Notes: generated from the sequence alone by a model not told the origin. 64,000 nt of DNA from DATCHW01 sp036508135 (GCA_036508135.1 DATCHW010000305.1:1-64000), one strand, 5' to 3'. Counted from the first letter of the stretch, positions 28,412 through 38,825 are shown. Numbers and translations: made by a program.

Positions 28412-29890
28412 CTATATATGAATCATTTTTAAAATTTTATTAACCTTTTTATTTACATCTTCAGATACTTTGAATATAAATAATAATCCAAAATAAACTA
28501 ATGCTGTTAAACTGCTTCTTACAGCTATATCTAAGTACAAACTATTAATTTTCGGGAAATACAAACCTGCGAGTAAACTTATAATCCCGATTATTAATAC
28601 AAGAAAATTCTTTACACCGAATGGCTGCATATTATATTTCCATTTGAGAAATATCCATTTAAGAAAATTGAATAAGAGCATAGAAATCGCAGTCGCTATA
28701 GCCGCTCCCAGTCCGCCCATTAATTTTATGAATAAAAAATTGAGCAATACACACGAAACCATATAAATAAGATTGAATAATGTATCGTATCTAAATCTTG
28801 GTGACGTGTTTATAATATCTGAATTGAGACCTCCGGTCATATCAATAAGGAACGATATTCCGAGAAAAACAAAGAAAATGAAATTTTCCCTGTATCCGGG
28901 TTTCAGGAAATGGGAAATGTTATCCATATTAACAATAATACCGATGTATATTATCCCGCCTAGTATCATTAATATCAATGAACTCCGCTTATAAATCATT
29001 TTTATCTGCTCGGTGTCATTTTCAGCCCAGCAATTGGCAACAATTGGAACAGTAATTCTGTATAGAGAGCGTGCCGGAAATACGATAACTGTTGCAATGT
29101 AAAGGAATACCGAATATATGCCTACGATTTCAAGTCCCACAAGAGAACCGAGCATAATCTTATCAATATTCTGTGCGAAAAAATAAGTTGAACCCGCCAA
29201 TAAAGTGAACATACCGTATTTTAATATCTCCCTTATCCTGTCAAACTTTATTTTACTGAAATCAAAATTAAATTTAAACTTTCTGCTGATAATGAATTGC
29301 AGAATCAGAATAAAAGCAATTAAAGTATTAGATAATACAAAGTAAAACACAAAGAACTCAAAACTTATCAGTTTAAAGAAATACAGAAAAATACCGATTG
29401 TGATAAGTAACCTGAAAAGCACATCTTTCAGGAATGCCGCAAATACCGTCCTGTGTATCGAACGAACATAACTTTCAAATACATTGAATAATAATGTAAA
29501 AAATGAAAGCGGAATCAGGACGTAATAATATTCTATGAAAATTGACGAGCGTTCAATATAAGCCGAAATAATTAATGGTCTGAATACGATATAAATGATT
29601 GTCACGAGAAGAAACCCTGATGTCATAATAAGCATTGTCCAGGCAACAAATCCGGAGTGCTTTCTGTCTTCACTTTTGAAAAACGGGAAATATCTTAAGA
29701 TGATGTTGACAAGCCCGAAAGCCGAGAACTGAGCATATACAACGGATATACTCTGTATCAATTGAATCAATCCGAATTGTTCTATCGTAAAATAAGCTGG
29801 AAAGAATACTATAACATTCAAATACCCTAATACAAGTCCTACGTATGAAAGTATTGTATTCTTTAATGTTTGTTTTTCGATAACTCCCAA
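28412..29890 (-). CDS. Wzx-type oligosaccharide flippase
   Basis: A polytopic membrane protein of 492 residues of the MOP/polysaccharide-transporter superfamily, with a TTG start. The N-terminus (TLKNTILSYVGLVLGYLNVIVFFP...EQFGLIQLI) is typical, and about 14 hydrophobic segments follow. It should move lipid-linked glycan units across the inner membrane. It is flanked by a methyltransferase (12 nt upstream) and a GT4 gene. A second Wzx-like domain occurs fused at 38826. Confidence 0.9.
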   Translation of the reverse strand: MGVIEKQTLKNTILSYVGLVLGYLNVIVFFPAYFTIEQFGLIQLIQSISVVYAQFSAFGLVNIILRYFPFFKSEDRKHSGFVAWTMLIMTSGFLLVTIIYIVFRPLIISAYIERSSIFIEYYYVLIPLSFFTLLFNVFESYVRSIHRTVFAAFLKDVLFRLLITIGIFLYFFKLISFEFFVFYFVLSNTLIAFILILQFIISRKFKFNFDFSKIKFDRIREILKYGMFTLLAGSTYFFAQNIDKIMLGSLVGLEIVGIYSVFLYIATVIVFPARSLYRITVPIVANCWAENDTEQIKMIYKRSSLILMILGGIIYIGIIVNMDNISHFLKPGYRENFIFFVFLGISFLIDMTGGLNSDIINTSPRFRYDTLFNLIYMVSCVLLNFLFIKLMGGLGAAIATAISMLLFNFLKWIFLKWKYNMQPFGVKNFLVLIIGIISLLAGLYFPKINSLYLDIAVRSSLTALVYFGLLFIFKVSEDVNKKVNKILKMIHI

Positions 29891-29902
29891 ATTCTTTTCC
29901 CT

Positions 29903-30691
29903 TTATTTAACCTCTTTTAGTTTCTCTAAAATGTGTTTGTAATCGCTATTGTGCAGGGATGTTTTTTTCGGAAAAGCCCTCAATGAAAGATAAATATTTT
30001 TCAAACTGATATATTTGAACATAAGAGAGTTCAGTTTTCTCTCCGTGAAAAGATGAAGGTTCTTTTTATTTGTATAAAGGTTAAGCCCGTATTTCTTTGC
30101 AAGAAATTTCATTGTTTCGTACGAATAGAGTGAAATATGTTGCCCGTGCTCCAATCCGTAATACCACCATTCCCCGGGCTTAGGATTGCCCGCAGGGAAT
30201 AAAAATGTACTTACTAAAATATTTTTTGAGTATTTTAGTATCTTTTCTATTTCTTCAACCGGATTTAAAAAATGCTCAAATAACTCAAAGCCTGTCACAA
30301 GTTCGAAATTTTCCGTTCCCGAATCCTCAATCGCAAAACCGTTTGAGAATATATTCTCACAGTAATTATCCTGCCAGTAAAAATCGTATCCGGAATCCCG
30401 CATTAACCTTACAAACAGACCGTATCCGGCACCGTAATCAAGGAATTTTCCGCTCTTGCTTAAAAAAAGATTTATTGTAAGTTTTGTAACTTTTGAAAGT
30501 ACAAGATTTCTTCCTGCATACCCGATATCGCTGCTGTTTATTACTTCTGTATATGCTTCTTTCAGCCAATACGGTTCTTCTGTCTGGACAAAACCGCACA
30601 CATCACATTTATAATATTTGATTTTATACTTATTTAATATCTCACCTTCTGAAAAAAAGGCAGATTCACTATTGCATATCTTACAAATCAA
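29903..30691 (-). CDS. SAM-dependent methyltransferase with N-terminal zinc ribbon
   Basis: A 262-residue protein. Two CxxC knuckles (CKIC at residues 3-6 and CDVC near 29-32) form a probable zinc ribbon. A class I methyltransferase core follows, with FLDYGAGYGLFVRLM as the SAM loop and ELVTGFELFEHF downstream. This resembles methyltransferases of sugar-nucleotide tailoring clusters. It is the first gene of the minus-strand glycan block. Confidence 0.85.
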   Translation of the reverse strand: MICKICNSESAFFSEGEILNKYKIKYYKCDVCGFVQTEEPYWLKEAYTEVINSSDIGYAGRNLVLSKVTKLTINLFLSKSGKFLDYGAGYGLFVRLMRDSGYDFYWQDNYCENIFSNGFAIEDSGTENFELVTGFELFEHFLNPVEEIEKILKYSKNILVSTFLFPAGNPKPGEWWYYGLEHGQHISLYSYETMKFLAKKYGLNLYTNKKNLHLFTERKLNSLMFKYISLKNIYLSLRAFPKKTSLHNSDYKHILEKLKEVK

Positions 30692-31132
30692 GCGCTAACT
30701 AATTGAATTTAACAAACTTTGTAAAATAGGAAGTATCTATAATAATGGCACTAACTAAATAAATGGTGAAAATTTATTGTAAATTCAAAATAACTTCTTC
30801 CATATATTTACAAAAGAACAGAGGCTAAATAAAAATCTTCCCTCTCCTTTCCAGGAGAGGGACTGAGGTGAGGTGTAAATTGTCAGTTAGTTTTTTGTGG
30901 TGATTTACTAAATACCGATTTCTCGAATATTTCTCACCCCACCCCAAACCCCTCCCCTTGAACTGGGAGGGGGAATTGAGCAGTTGTTGGCAACACTGCT
31001 CTTAACACCAACATCAGAAATGAATAGTGTCATTTCCTATCAATTTCTCATCAGATACTAGTTCAGTCTTTTGTATTTTTTAGATACAAGAATTATATTA
31101 TTTTAAATAAATATTAAATAAATACATATTAA
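30692..31132. other. Intergenic region with two inverted GC-rich repeats
   Basis: Non-coding, between two divergent glycan genes, so promoters for both directions are expected. It contains CCCTCTCC...GGAGAGGG followed by ACTGAGGTGAGG (about 30840-30873), and an inverted relative with CTCACCCCACCCC then CCCTCCCC...GGGAGGGG (about 30936-30975). Confidence 0.6.
30840..30975. repeat. Inverted pair of CTCTCC palindromes with GGTGAGG tails
   Basis: Copy one reads CCCTCTCCTTTCCAGGAGAGGG then ACTGAGGTGAGG. Copy two is the same plan on the opposite strand with G-richer arms. Palindrome plus G-rich tail mirrors the CCCCCTT family elsewhere in the window, so these may be one superfamily. Confidence 0.65.
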
Positions 31133-33697
31133 ATGGCAAAGGTTAAAAATACGGCACATTCTAAACCACAGGTACGGAAAAATATAGAAAAAAAAGAAGC
31201 AAATGCTTTGGATAAATTTTTTTCCGATAATAAAACAGTAAATTATGTTTTTTTAGGACTGATTGTTTTTGCAATACTGCTTTTCTTTAAAGACGGGATT
31301 TTCGGCGGGAAAATATTTGCTTCGCCTGATAATATGGCTCCGAATAGCTATAAAACTTTTCTGAGCGATGCTAAATCCCAGGGTATATTTCCTCTCTGGA
31401 TTCCCTATATCTTTATGGGAATGCCGTCTCTCGGATCGCTTACAACGGCTTTACCGGCTATGCATAATATTTTTTCGTTTGTCTGGGATAGTATTCTGTC
31501 AGCGTTTTCCGGTGACAATCTTTTCCTGCTCACCGTACCTTATTATATTCTTTTTGCAGTTTCCCTTTATTTGTACATTCAGTATAAATTCAAGAATAAT
31601 CTTATAGCACTGATCTGCTCTCTTGCAGGTGTATTCGCCACAGGTATTATCCAGTTAATAATCGTAGGACACCATACTAAAATGATGACCTTTGCCTTCT
31701 TTCCGCTGATTATGTTTATTATAGACAGGTTGATTGATTCCAGAGATAAGAATATTTTTAAAATGCTTCTCAATTTTGCTCTGCTCACTATATTAATTTA
31801 TATCCAGTTGCATTTTCATCATATACAAATGCTTTATTATTCTTATATGATGATTGGAATTTATATCGGTTATATCCTTGTATACAGACTGATAAAAAAA
31901 ATAGAAGTGATGAATATTGTTAAAGCTGTATCCATATTCATTATCGCTACTTTATTTGCAGTTGCAATGGATGCCGATATTCTGCTGTCAATTAAAGAAT
32001 ACAATAAATACTCTATCAGAGGTTCAGCGGGGATAGAAGCAAAAATGGACCCGGGCAAAACCGATGATAAACCGCTTGATTATAATTATGCTACAAATTG
32101 GTCATTCAGTCCCGGCGAAGTTCTTACTTTTTTTATGCCTTATTACTATGGATTTGGAACGGTTGAAACAAACGGTAAGCGGGATAATTTTTACTGGGGG
32201 CAAATGCCGTTTACGGATTCCCCTGTCTATTTCGGAGCAATAATTTTTGTTCTTGCAATAATCGGGATTTCATTTAACTTCAGGCGAAATCCTTTTGTTC
32301 AGGCACTTACACTGATAATTGTCCTTTTTCTTTTTGCTTCATTCGGAAGAACCTGGCCTATTTTGTATAATCTGATGTATAACTATCTCCCGTTCTTCAG
32401 TAGTTTCAGGGCTCCGGTGATGATACACTATTATATGGATCTGGCATTTGTTATACTTGCTGGATTCGGACTCAAATCTATAGTGGATGCTGCCAACGAT
32501 GAAGTGCTTAAACGAAAATTTAAAATTACGAGTTATGTATTTCTTGGCGTTGCCGCACTCATGTTTATAATAGCAATCGTAGGCTTCGAAAGCTCATATA
32601 AAGATGCTGTCCTTAATGGTCCGAAAGCTATGGAGTATAAACAGATGGGTTATAATCTCCAGCAGGTAAATCAGCATTTTGTTGAAGTGGCAAAAACCGC
32701 TTACTCAAATACCATCAGCAATCTTATGCTAAATGCTTTTCTTATAATCATCGTTATTGTGTCTGCATATATGTTCACTTTGAAAAAATTATCCCTGAAT
32801 ATTTTTCTGGTTATTACCGCTGTAATTGTAGTATTCGATATTCTCAATATCAGCCTGAAGACGGTTCACTGGGATACTAAATCACAGAAAGATGATTATT
32901 TCAAAAAAGGTCCCGATGTGGAATGGATTTTAAATAAAGATGCAGACACTTATCAATACAGGGTTGCGGAGTTTAGCAAAGGAAAACTTACTACCTCTAA
33001 TAGTCTTGCCGTTCACCGGCTTCAGCAGTTTAATGGATATCACGGTGCAAAGATGAGGATATATCAGGATGCAATTGATGTTGCAGGAGGCGAAAATCCG
33101 TTTCTTCTTGGCTTGGGAAACGTAAAATATTTGATTTCGGATTCGCCTATGAAAGACACCATAAATTTTAAAGAAGTCTATAGAGCAAACTCACTTGTAT
33201 ATGAAAATAAAGCAATGCTTCCGCGTGCGTTTTTTGCGGGTGAATATAAAGTAGCAGACGGAATGACAATTCTCAACAATATAAAAGCAGGAAATTTTGA
33301 CCCAAGAATGACTGCTTTTGTTGAACAGGATATAAATAAAAAAATTGATAAACCGGATTCTTCGGCTTATGCAAAACTAGTGAAGGCGGATATTCATAAG
33401 TTAGAATATGATGTGAATGCAACGGGAAATAATCTTCTTGTCTTTAGCGAAATTTATTATCCACCGGATTGGAAAGCATATATAGACGGTAATGAAACGG
33501 AAATTTATAAAACAAATTATCTCTTGAGGGCAATTATCATTCCCGCAGGAAAACATAAGATTGAGATGAAATTTGTGTCCGAACCTTATGAAAAGGGCAG
33601 AATGATCAGCATTGCAGCAAACACATTAATTGTGGTTCTGCTCGTTGCTGGAATTTCGGGAAATATTATGAGAAAAAAGAAACAACAAGTCAGCTAA
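31133..33697 (+). CDS. YfhO-family integral membrane protein
   Basis: A large polytopic membrane protein of 854 residues. A basic N-terminus is followed by about a dozen hydrophobic segments. A soluble C-terminal part (about 600-800) contains the family signatures RVAEFSKGKLTTSNSLAVHRLQ, YPPDWKAYIDG and RAIIIPAGKHKIEM, and one final hydrophobic helix precedes the basic tail. YfhO proteins are GT-C-like enzymes; in Gram-positive bacteria they have been linked to glycosylation of lipoteichoic acid. A role in surface-glycan modification fits its neighbours. Confidence 0.88.
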   Translation: MAKVKNTAHSKPQVRKNIEKKEANALDKFFSDNKTVNYVFLGLIVFAILLFFKDGIFGGKIFASPDNMAPNSYKTFLSDAKSQGIFPLWIPYIFMGMPSLGSLTTALPAMHNIFSFVWDSILSAFSGDNLFLLTVPYYILFAVSLYLYIQYKFKNNLIALICSLAGVFATGIIQLIIVGHHTKMMTFAFFPLIMFIIDRLIDSRDKNIFKMLLNFALLTILIYIQLHFHHIQMLYYSYMMIGIYIGYILVYRLIKKIEVMNIVKAVSIFIIATLFAVAMDADILLSIKEYNKYSIRGSAGIEAKMDPGKTDDKPLDYNYATNWSFSPGEVLTFFMPYYYGFGTVETNGKRDNFYWGQMPFTDSPVYFGAIIFVLAIIGISFNFRRNPFVQALTLIIVLFLFASFGRTWPILYNLMYNYLPFFSSFRAPVMIHYYMDLAFVILAGFGLKSIVDAANDEVLKRKFKITSYVFLGVAALMFIIAIVGFESSYKDAVLNGPKAMEYKQMGYNLQQVNQHFVEVAKTAYSNTISNLMLNAFLIIIVIVSAYMFTLKKLSLNIFLVITAVIVVFDILNISLKTVHWDTKSQKDDYFKKGPDVEWILNKDADTYQYRVAEFSKGKLTTSNSLAVHRLQQFNGYHGAKMRIYQDAIDVAGGENPFLLGLGNVKYLISDSPMKDTINFKEVYRANSLVYENKAMLPRAFFAGEYKVADGMTILNNIKAGNFDPRMTAFVEQDINKKIDKPDSSAYAKLVKADIHKLEYDVNATGNNLLVFSEIYYPPDWKAYIDGNETEIYKTNYLLRAIIIPAGKHKIEMKFVSEPYEKGRMISIAANTLIVVLLVAGISGNIMRKKKQQVS

Positions 33698-33753
33698 AGT
33701 TCTTTATAGAAATTTCCTTGTAATAAATAGTTAATTAAATAATGAAAACATAA

Positions 33754-34746
33754 ATGAAAACCGCATTAATAACAGGTATAACCGGTCAGGACGGACCATA
33801 TTTAACTAAGTGGCTTCTATCGAAAAATTACAAAGTAGTTGGGTTTGCACCGGATACTTCGGAATTCCAGATGAGAAACCTCAAATTTCTTAACCTTATA
33901 GATGATGTTAAGTTACACACTGCGAATTTACTCGACCTCTCTAACATTATCAGAATACTTGAAAAAGTTGAACCCGATGAGATATATCATCTTGCAGCTC
34001 AGAGTTCCGTTGGTTTATCATTTGACCAGCCTATCGGCACACTTGAATTTAATATCATAAGCACTGCTAATTTGCTCGAAGCTATCAGGATCATAAATCC
34101 AAAAATAAGGTTCTATAATGCCTCCAGCAGCGAAATGTATGGGAATGTTAAAGAAAACCAGTTGCCCGTTACAGAGGAATCAGTTTTGCATCCTGTCAGC
34201 CCATATGCTATTTCCAAAGCATCGGCTCACTGGATAACAATTAATTACAGGGAAGCATACAGACTTTATTCAACTTGCGGAATATTGTTTAATCACGAAT
34301 CGGTTTTGCGGGGAAAAAACTTTGTCACAAAAAAAATACTTGATACGGCTATAAAAATTAAAAAGGGACTGGAAAAAGAACTGGTTCTCGGTAACATCAG
34401 TATTTCCCGTGACTGGGGTTATGCACCTGAATTTATTAAAGCAATGTGGCTGATGCTTCAGCAGGATAAACCGGATGATTACGTTATCTGCTCCGGAGAG
34501 CATCATAGTCTTGAAATATTTACAAAACTTGTTTTTAAAAAACTCGATCTCGATTTCAATAAATTTGTTAAGTGTGACGATAAGCATTTGAGACCGGTTG
34601 ATCTGAAAATTATTTATGGGGATAACTCAAAAGCCAAAAAGGAACTTAAGTGGAAATACGATATTACCCTTGAAGAGCTTATTGATAAATTAATTGAAGA
34701 CGAATATAAATTCTTTGAATGGGAAGCAAAGAACAGAAACTTTTAA
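33754..34746 (+). CDS. gmd: GDP-mannose 4,6-dehydratase
   Basis: A short-chain dehydrogenase of 330 residues that converts GDP-mannose to GDP-4-keto-6-deoxymannose, the precursor of GDP-fucose, GDP-rhamnose or GDP-perosamine. TGITGQDGPYL is the NADP loop, the SSSEMYG and YAISK strings give the catalytic Ser/Tyr/Lys set, and NHESVLRGKNFVTKKI and LGNISISRDWGYAPEF are GMD-specific. No synthase that would use the keto sugar is adjacent, so the final deoxysugar is unknown. Confidence 0.93.
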   Translation: MKTALITGITGQDGPYLTKWLLSKNYKVVGFAPDTSEFQMRNLKFLNLIDDVKLHTANLLDLSNIIRILEKVEPDEIYHLAAQSSVGLSFDQPIGTLEFNIISTANLLEAIRIINPKIRFYNASSSEMYGNVKENQLPVTEESVLHPVSPYAISKASAHWITINYREAYRLYSTCGILFNHESVLRGKNFVTKKILDTAIKIKKGLEKELVLGNISISRDWGYAPEFIKAMWLMLQQDKPDDYVICSGEHHSLEIFTKLVFKKLDLDFNKFVKCDDKHLRPVDLKIIYGDNSKAKKELKWKYDITLEELIDKLIEDEYKFFEWEAKNRNF

Positions 34747-34861
34747 ATTTTATTTTATTAAAAGTATAATTAACTTAATATATTGTTTCCCTGTCCTATA
34801 ATTGCAGGATATATTGTTACATTTTTTAGACATTTTTATTAATATATAAATCTTATCAAAT

Positions 34862-36373
34862 TTGATAAAGAAATTACTTATCGCTAACAGGGGTGAAATA
34901 GCTGTCCGTATTATTACTTCTGCTAAAGAACTTGGAATCAAAACTGTTGCTGTATATTCGGATTTCGACCGGTATTCACTTTATACCAAACTTGCCGATG
35001 AGGCATATCATATTGGTGAATCTCCTGCAGCTAAAAGCTACCTTCTTGCAGATAGAATTATTCATGTTGCAAAGAAAACCGGAGCGGATGCCATCCATCC
35101 CGGGTACGGCTTTCTTTCCGAGCGTGGAATGTTTGCAAAATTGTGCCTTGATAATAATATAAAATTTGTCGGACCATCACATACAGCTATTGATAATCTC
35201 GGCAGCAAAACCAGGGCAAAAGAACTTGCCATTAAAAACAAAGTCCCGGTAGTAGCGGGTACCGAAAAAGCGATAAAAGACTTTGATGAAGCAAAACAGG
35301 TTGCGGTAAGTATCGGTTATCCTGTTATGATAAAAGCATCTGCCGGCGGCGGAGGTAAAGGTATGAGAGTCGTAAGGAGCGAAGAAGACCTTGAGAGTTC
35401 TCTCCGTATGGCTCAAAACGAAGCCCGATCTTCATTCGGCGATGATAGCGTCTTTATCGAAAAATACGTGGATGCTCCAAGGCATATTGAGTTCCAGATC
35501 CTTGTGGACGAACACGGTAAAGCAGTTCATCTCGGAGAAAGGGAATGCTCAATGCAGAGGCGTCATCAGAAGATCATTGAAGAAACCCCTTCGACAATTA
35601 TGGATCCTGCACTTCGCCACGAAATGGGAGAGTGTGCCAAAAGGATTGCTCTTGCCTCCGGATACAGTAATGCAGGAACGGTAGAGTTTATGGTGGATAA
35701 AGATAATAATTTCTATTTCCTCGAAGTGAATACAAGGCTTCAGGTAGAACATCCCATTACCGAAATGAGAACGGGGATTGACCTTGTAAAGGAGCAGCTG
35801 AAAATTGCATCCGGTGAAACACTGTCTTTCGGTCAGGAAGATGTTGAGTTCAGGGGTGCATCTATCGAGTGCCGTATTTGTGCCGAAGATCCGGATAATA
35901 ACTTTATGCCGTCAACAGGCAGATTAAATTATATCAGCAGGATACTCGGGAACGGAATGCGGGAAGATACAGGTATCGAGCAGGGAAATGAAATATCGAT
36001 TTATTATGATTCTATGATTTCAAAACTTGTCTCATTCGGCGCCACGAGAAAATTAGCTATCGACAAAATGAAAAGAGCTCTCAGAGATTATAAAATTCAG
36101 GGTGTTAAAACCAATATTAGTTTTCTGCTTGCACTTCTTAACGACGAAGGCTTTATTACCGGCAATTATGATACACAATATGTAGAACGAAAATTTCTCC
36201 CGGAACTGATAAATAAAAAAACATCATTAAATGAAGAACAGAAACTTGCAGTTGCTATGGCAGCAATAGCTGTTAAAGAAAGGAACGACTCTTCAAATAC
36301 AACCAATATCATAGTGAAAAAAGCAACGGTCTCAAGTAACTGGACTTTAAGAAAATTAAGGAATTACAGATGA
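34862..36373 (+). CDS. Biotin carboxylase subunit of acetyl/propionyl-CoA carboxylase
   Basis: An ATP-grasp biotin carboxylase of 503 residues with a TTG start. Features are the N-terminal KLLIANRGEIAVRI, the ATP-grasp P-loop KASAGGGGKGMR, GERECSMQRRHQKIIEE and EVNTRLQVEHPITE. It carboxylates biotin on the carrier protein using bicarbonate and ATP. The carrier gene overlaps its stop by 4 nt (ATGA). No carboxyltransferase gene is present, so acetyl-CoA versus propionyl-CoA use is open. Confidence 0.93.
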   Translation: MIKKLLIANRGEIAVRIITSAKELGIKTVAVYSDFDRYSLYTKLADEAYHIGESPAAKSYLLADRIIHVAKKTGADAIHPGYGFLSERGMFAKLCLDNNIKFVGPSHTAIDNLGSKTRAKELAIKNKVPVVAGTEKAIKDFDEAKQVAVSIGYPVMIKASAGGGGKGMRVVRSEEDLESSLRMAQNEARSSFGDDSVFIEKYVDAPRHIEFQILVDEHGKAVHLGERECSMQRRHQKIIEETPSTIMDPALRHEMGECAKRIALASGYSNAGTVEFMVDKDNNFYFLEVNTRLQVEHPITEMRTGIDLVKEQLKIASGETLSFGQEDVEFRGASIECRICAEDPDNNFMPSTGRLNYISRILGNGMREDTGIEQGNEISIYYDSMISKLVSFGATRKLAIDKMKRALRDYKIQGVKTNISFLLALLNDEGFITGNYDTQYVERKFLPELINKKTSLNEEQKLAVAMAAIAVKERNDSSNTTNIIVKKATVSSNWTLRKLRNYR

Positions 36374-36912
36374 GAAAATATTTTGTAAGTATTAACGGCA
36401 GCGACAAAATAATTGAAATTGAAATTCTCGATAATAAAACATTCTTGTATAAGGGTAATGAATATGAGTATGATGCTAAATCCCTGTCTGACGGTATGAT
36501 GGTACTGAGGGTTAATGGAAATAATTATATCACCAGAACCGAGAGGGATGCCGAGTTGGAAGAAGACCACGCAGATATTGCTTTTACTGTTGATATAAAC
36601 TCGGAGACTTACAATGTCATATGTAAAAGCGAACTCGATATTCTTACGGAAAAATTTGCTAAAGGCAAAAGTGACAGTAAATTTAAAAATGATGTATTAT
36701 CTCCAATGCCGGGTGCTATTGTAAAGATGAATGTGAAGGAAGGCGGGCAGGTAAAAAAAGGAGATGTACTGCTTGTGCTCGAAGCAATGAAAATGGAAAA
36801 TGAGATCAAAGCTTCGCGCAATTGTGTAGTGAAAAAAATATTTGTAGAAGAAAAAAGTTCTGTGGATAAAGGACAACTCCTCATCAAACTTGAATCTGTA
36901 GAGACTAACTAA
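36370..36912 (+). CDS. Biotin carboxyl carrier protein
   Basis: A 180-residue protein ending in a biotinyl domain. The biotin attachment Lys is residue 141 in the canonical EAMKMEN motif, preceded by SPMPGAIVKMNVKEGGQVKKGD. The N-terminal 100 residues are a beta-rich region typical of carriers paired with propionyl/acetyl-CoA carboxylases. It is translationally coupled to the biotin carboxylase gene. Confidence 0.92.
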   Translation: MRKYFVSINGSDKIIEIEILDNKTFLYKGNEYEYDAKSLSDGMMVLRVNGNNYITRTERDAELEEDHADIAFTVDINSETYNVICKSELDILTEKFAKGKSDSKFKNDVLSPMPGAIVKMNVKEGGQVKKGDVLLVLEAMKMENEIKASRNCVVKKIFVEEKSSVDKGQLLIKLESVETN

Positions 36913-36933
36913 AATTACTAAAGCAAAAATCAA

Positions 36934-37950
36934 ATGAATTTAATACTCGCTGTTGCATCAATTTTTGCGGCTGTTATTCCGATGTTCACTTATCTTATAA
37001 TAATCTGGTGGCTCGATAGAAATGAGCGCGAACCTTTCGGTATGCTGCTGTTATATTTTATATGGGGTGCAACCGGAGCTATTTTTCTTGGAATTTTAGG
37101 GAGTATTTTTTTTCAGATTCCGCTCAACGTTTTTCTTCAGACATTTTCAGGAGACAATTCGGAAGAACTCTTCGACCTTGCCGGTACAGTTATCACGGCA
37201 CCTGTTGTAGAAGAATTTACTAAAGGTATTTTCCTTATACTTATGGCAGCAAACCGCAGGTTTGATGGTGTTGCTGATGGTGTGGTTTATGGTGCTGCAG
37301 TAGGACTTGGCTTCGGTATGACTGAAAATTTTCTCTATTTCATCTCTTATGGAACCACGCCCGAATCCTGGCTTTGGATAGTTGTTATCAGAACTTTGTT
37401 CTCGGCTGTAATGCATATGATGTCTCAGGCGACATTTGGAGCATTTATCGGAGCGGCTAAATTTAAACCGGCTGTCTTAAAAATGATATTTATACCTGCC
37501 GGATTTATTCTCGCTGTATTTTTGCATTTCTCGTGGAACTTCAGCGTAAGTTTTGAAGAGACTACTGTTCTCGGCTTTATATTCCTTATTATGTATGGAA
37601 TTGCTCTGTTTGCAGTGTTCCAGATTGCAGTATATATGGAAGGAAAAACTGTTATACGCGAACTTCAGGAGGAAGCCGGTAACGGACTTATCCCTTATGA
37701 ACATCTTAAATACATTCCTTATTTCACAAGAAGAGCAAGGCACGGATGGTGTCCGCCGGGTATTAATCAGAAAGACTATGTGAAAACTGCTATTAATCTT
37801 GCTTTGAGAAAACATCAATATAAACATTCCAATGCGAAAAATAAAAACCTGTATTTTGAAGAAGTAAAAAATATGCGCTACAAAATACAGATGATGTATT
37901 ATAATGCACACCAGCCTTATAATAATAATTATGCTTCGGCTAAAATTTGA
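36934..37950 (+). CDS. PrsW-family intramembrane metalloprotease
   Basis: A polytopic membrane protein of 338 residues. The PrsW signatures are present: APVVEEFTKG with paired Glu, YGAAVGLGFGMTENFLYF, the His-containing MHMMSQATFGAFIG and the late LHFSWNFS. In Bacillus, PrsW starts site-1 cleavage of an anti-sigma factor, but many bacterial homologues have no known substrate. A hydrophilic C-terminal tail of about 100 residues follows the membrane core. It starts 21 nt after the carrier-protein stop. Confidence 0.85.
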   Translation: MNLILAVASIFAAVIPMFTYLIIIWWLDRNEREPFGMLLLYFIWGATGAIFLGILGSIFFQIPLNVFLQTFSGDNSEELFDLAGTVITAPVVEEFTKGIFLILMAANRRFDGVADGVVYGAAVGLGFGMTENFLYFISYGTTPESWLWIVVIRTLFSAVMHMMSQATFGAFIGAAKFKPAVLKMIFIPAGFILAVFLHFSWNFSVSFEETTVLGFIFLIMYGIALFAVFQIAVYMEGKTVIRELQEEAGNGLIPYEHLKYIPYFTRRARHGWCPPGINQKDYVKTAINLALRKHQYKHSNAKNKNLYFEEVKNMRYKIQMMYYNAHQPYNNNYASAKI

Positions 37951-37971
37951 TTCGCAAACAAAACGGGTAAA

Positions 37972-38811
37972 ATGCAAAAAGATGTAATCTTATCTATAGT
38001 TATCGTAAACTGGAATTCCAGGAATGAAACTCTTTTTTGTTTAAAATCAATATTTGATATCTCTGACTTTAAAGAACGGGAAAACGAATTTGAAATAATT
38101 GTTATAGATAACGATTCAAAAGACGGTAGCATATCTGCGATAAAGAGTGAATTTCCTTCTGTTACTGTCCTTAAAAATAATTCTAATATCGGATACGCAC
38201 CTGCCTGCAATACAGGGATGAAAATGGCAAAAGGTAAATATGTTCTTCTTCTTGGAAACGATACAAAATTGAAAAACGGTTCTTTATCCGGTACGATTAA
38301 TTTTCTCGAGAGTGATTTAAATTGCGGAGCGGTTGGCTGCCGCCTTGTTTATCCTGACGGAACACTTCAGGGGAATTGCAAAAAATTTCCTGAATTGATT
38401 AATGCTTTTTATACATATCTGTCCCTTAATAATCTGAATAGAGATTATGATATGCTGTGGTTCAATTATGATAAAACTATGGAAGTCGACCAGATTGCAA
38501 CGACTTTTTTAATGGTTAGAAATGAGATTTTAAAAAAGATAAATTATTTTGATGAACAGTATAAGATCTTGTATAATGATGTTGACCTGTGCAGGAAAAT
38601 ATGGAACTCCGGATTCAAAATATATTTCCTTCATACGGGGGAAATTGTGCATATCGGAAGTCACTCTACTACTAAAGCGGGTTTCGGGATCAGGAAGATT
38701 ATGTACGGAGATATATTAAGATATTTCAGGAATAATTTCGGGCTCAGGGCTTATTTTCTATTACCGGTATTGTTCTTCCGTATTCTTTTTGTAACTTTCT
38801 TAAAACAATAG
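37972..38811 (+). CDS. Family 2 glycosyltransferase (rhamnosyltransferase type)
   Basis: A GT-A enzyme of 279 residues. Motifs are LSIVIVNWNSRNE, VIDNDSKDGSI, LGNDTKLKNG as the DXD-equivalent, and a C-terminal YNDVDLCRKIWNSGFKIYF that is typical of GT2 enzymes of surface polysaccharide clusters. It opens the downstream plus-strand glycan block, 21 nt after the PrsW-like gene. Confidence 0.9.
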   Translation: MQKDVILSIVIVNWNSRNETLFCLKSIFDISDFKERENEFEIIVIDNDSKDGSISAIKSEFPSVTVLKNNSNIGYAPACNTGMKMAKGKYVLLLGNDTKLKNGSLSGTINFLESDLNCGAVGCRLVYPDGTLQGNCKKFPELINAFYTYLSLNNLNRDYDMLWFNYDKTMEVDQIATTFLMVRNEILKKINYFDEQYKILYNDVDLCRKIWNSGFKIYFLHTGEIVHIGSHSTTKAGFGIRKIMYGDILRYFRNNFGLRAYFLLPVLFFRILFVTFLKQ

Positions 38812-38825
38812 AATATTTATTAAAT

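Noticed and set aside
37477..37977. 166-codon minus-strand frame over the PrsW-like gene
   Set aside because: The plus strand there encodes conserved PrsW residues, and the antisense translation is unrelated hydrophobic and basic sequence.
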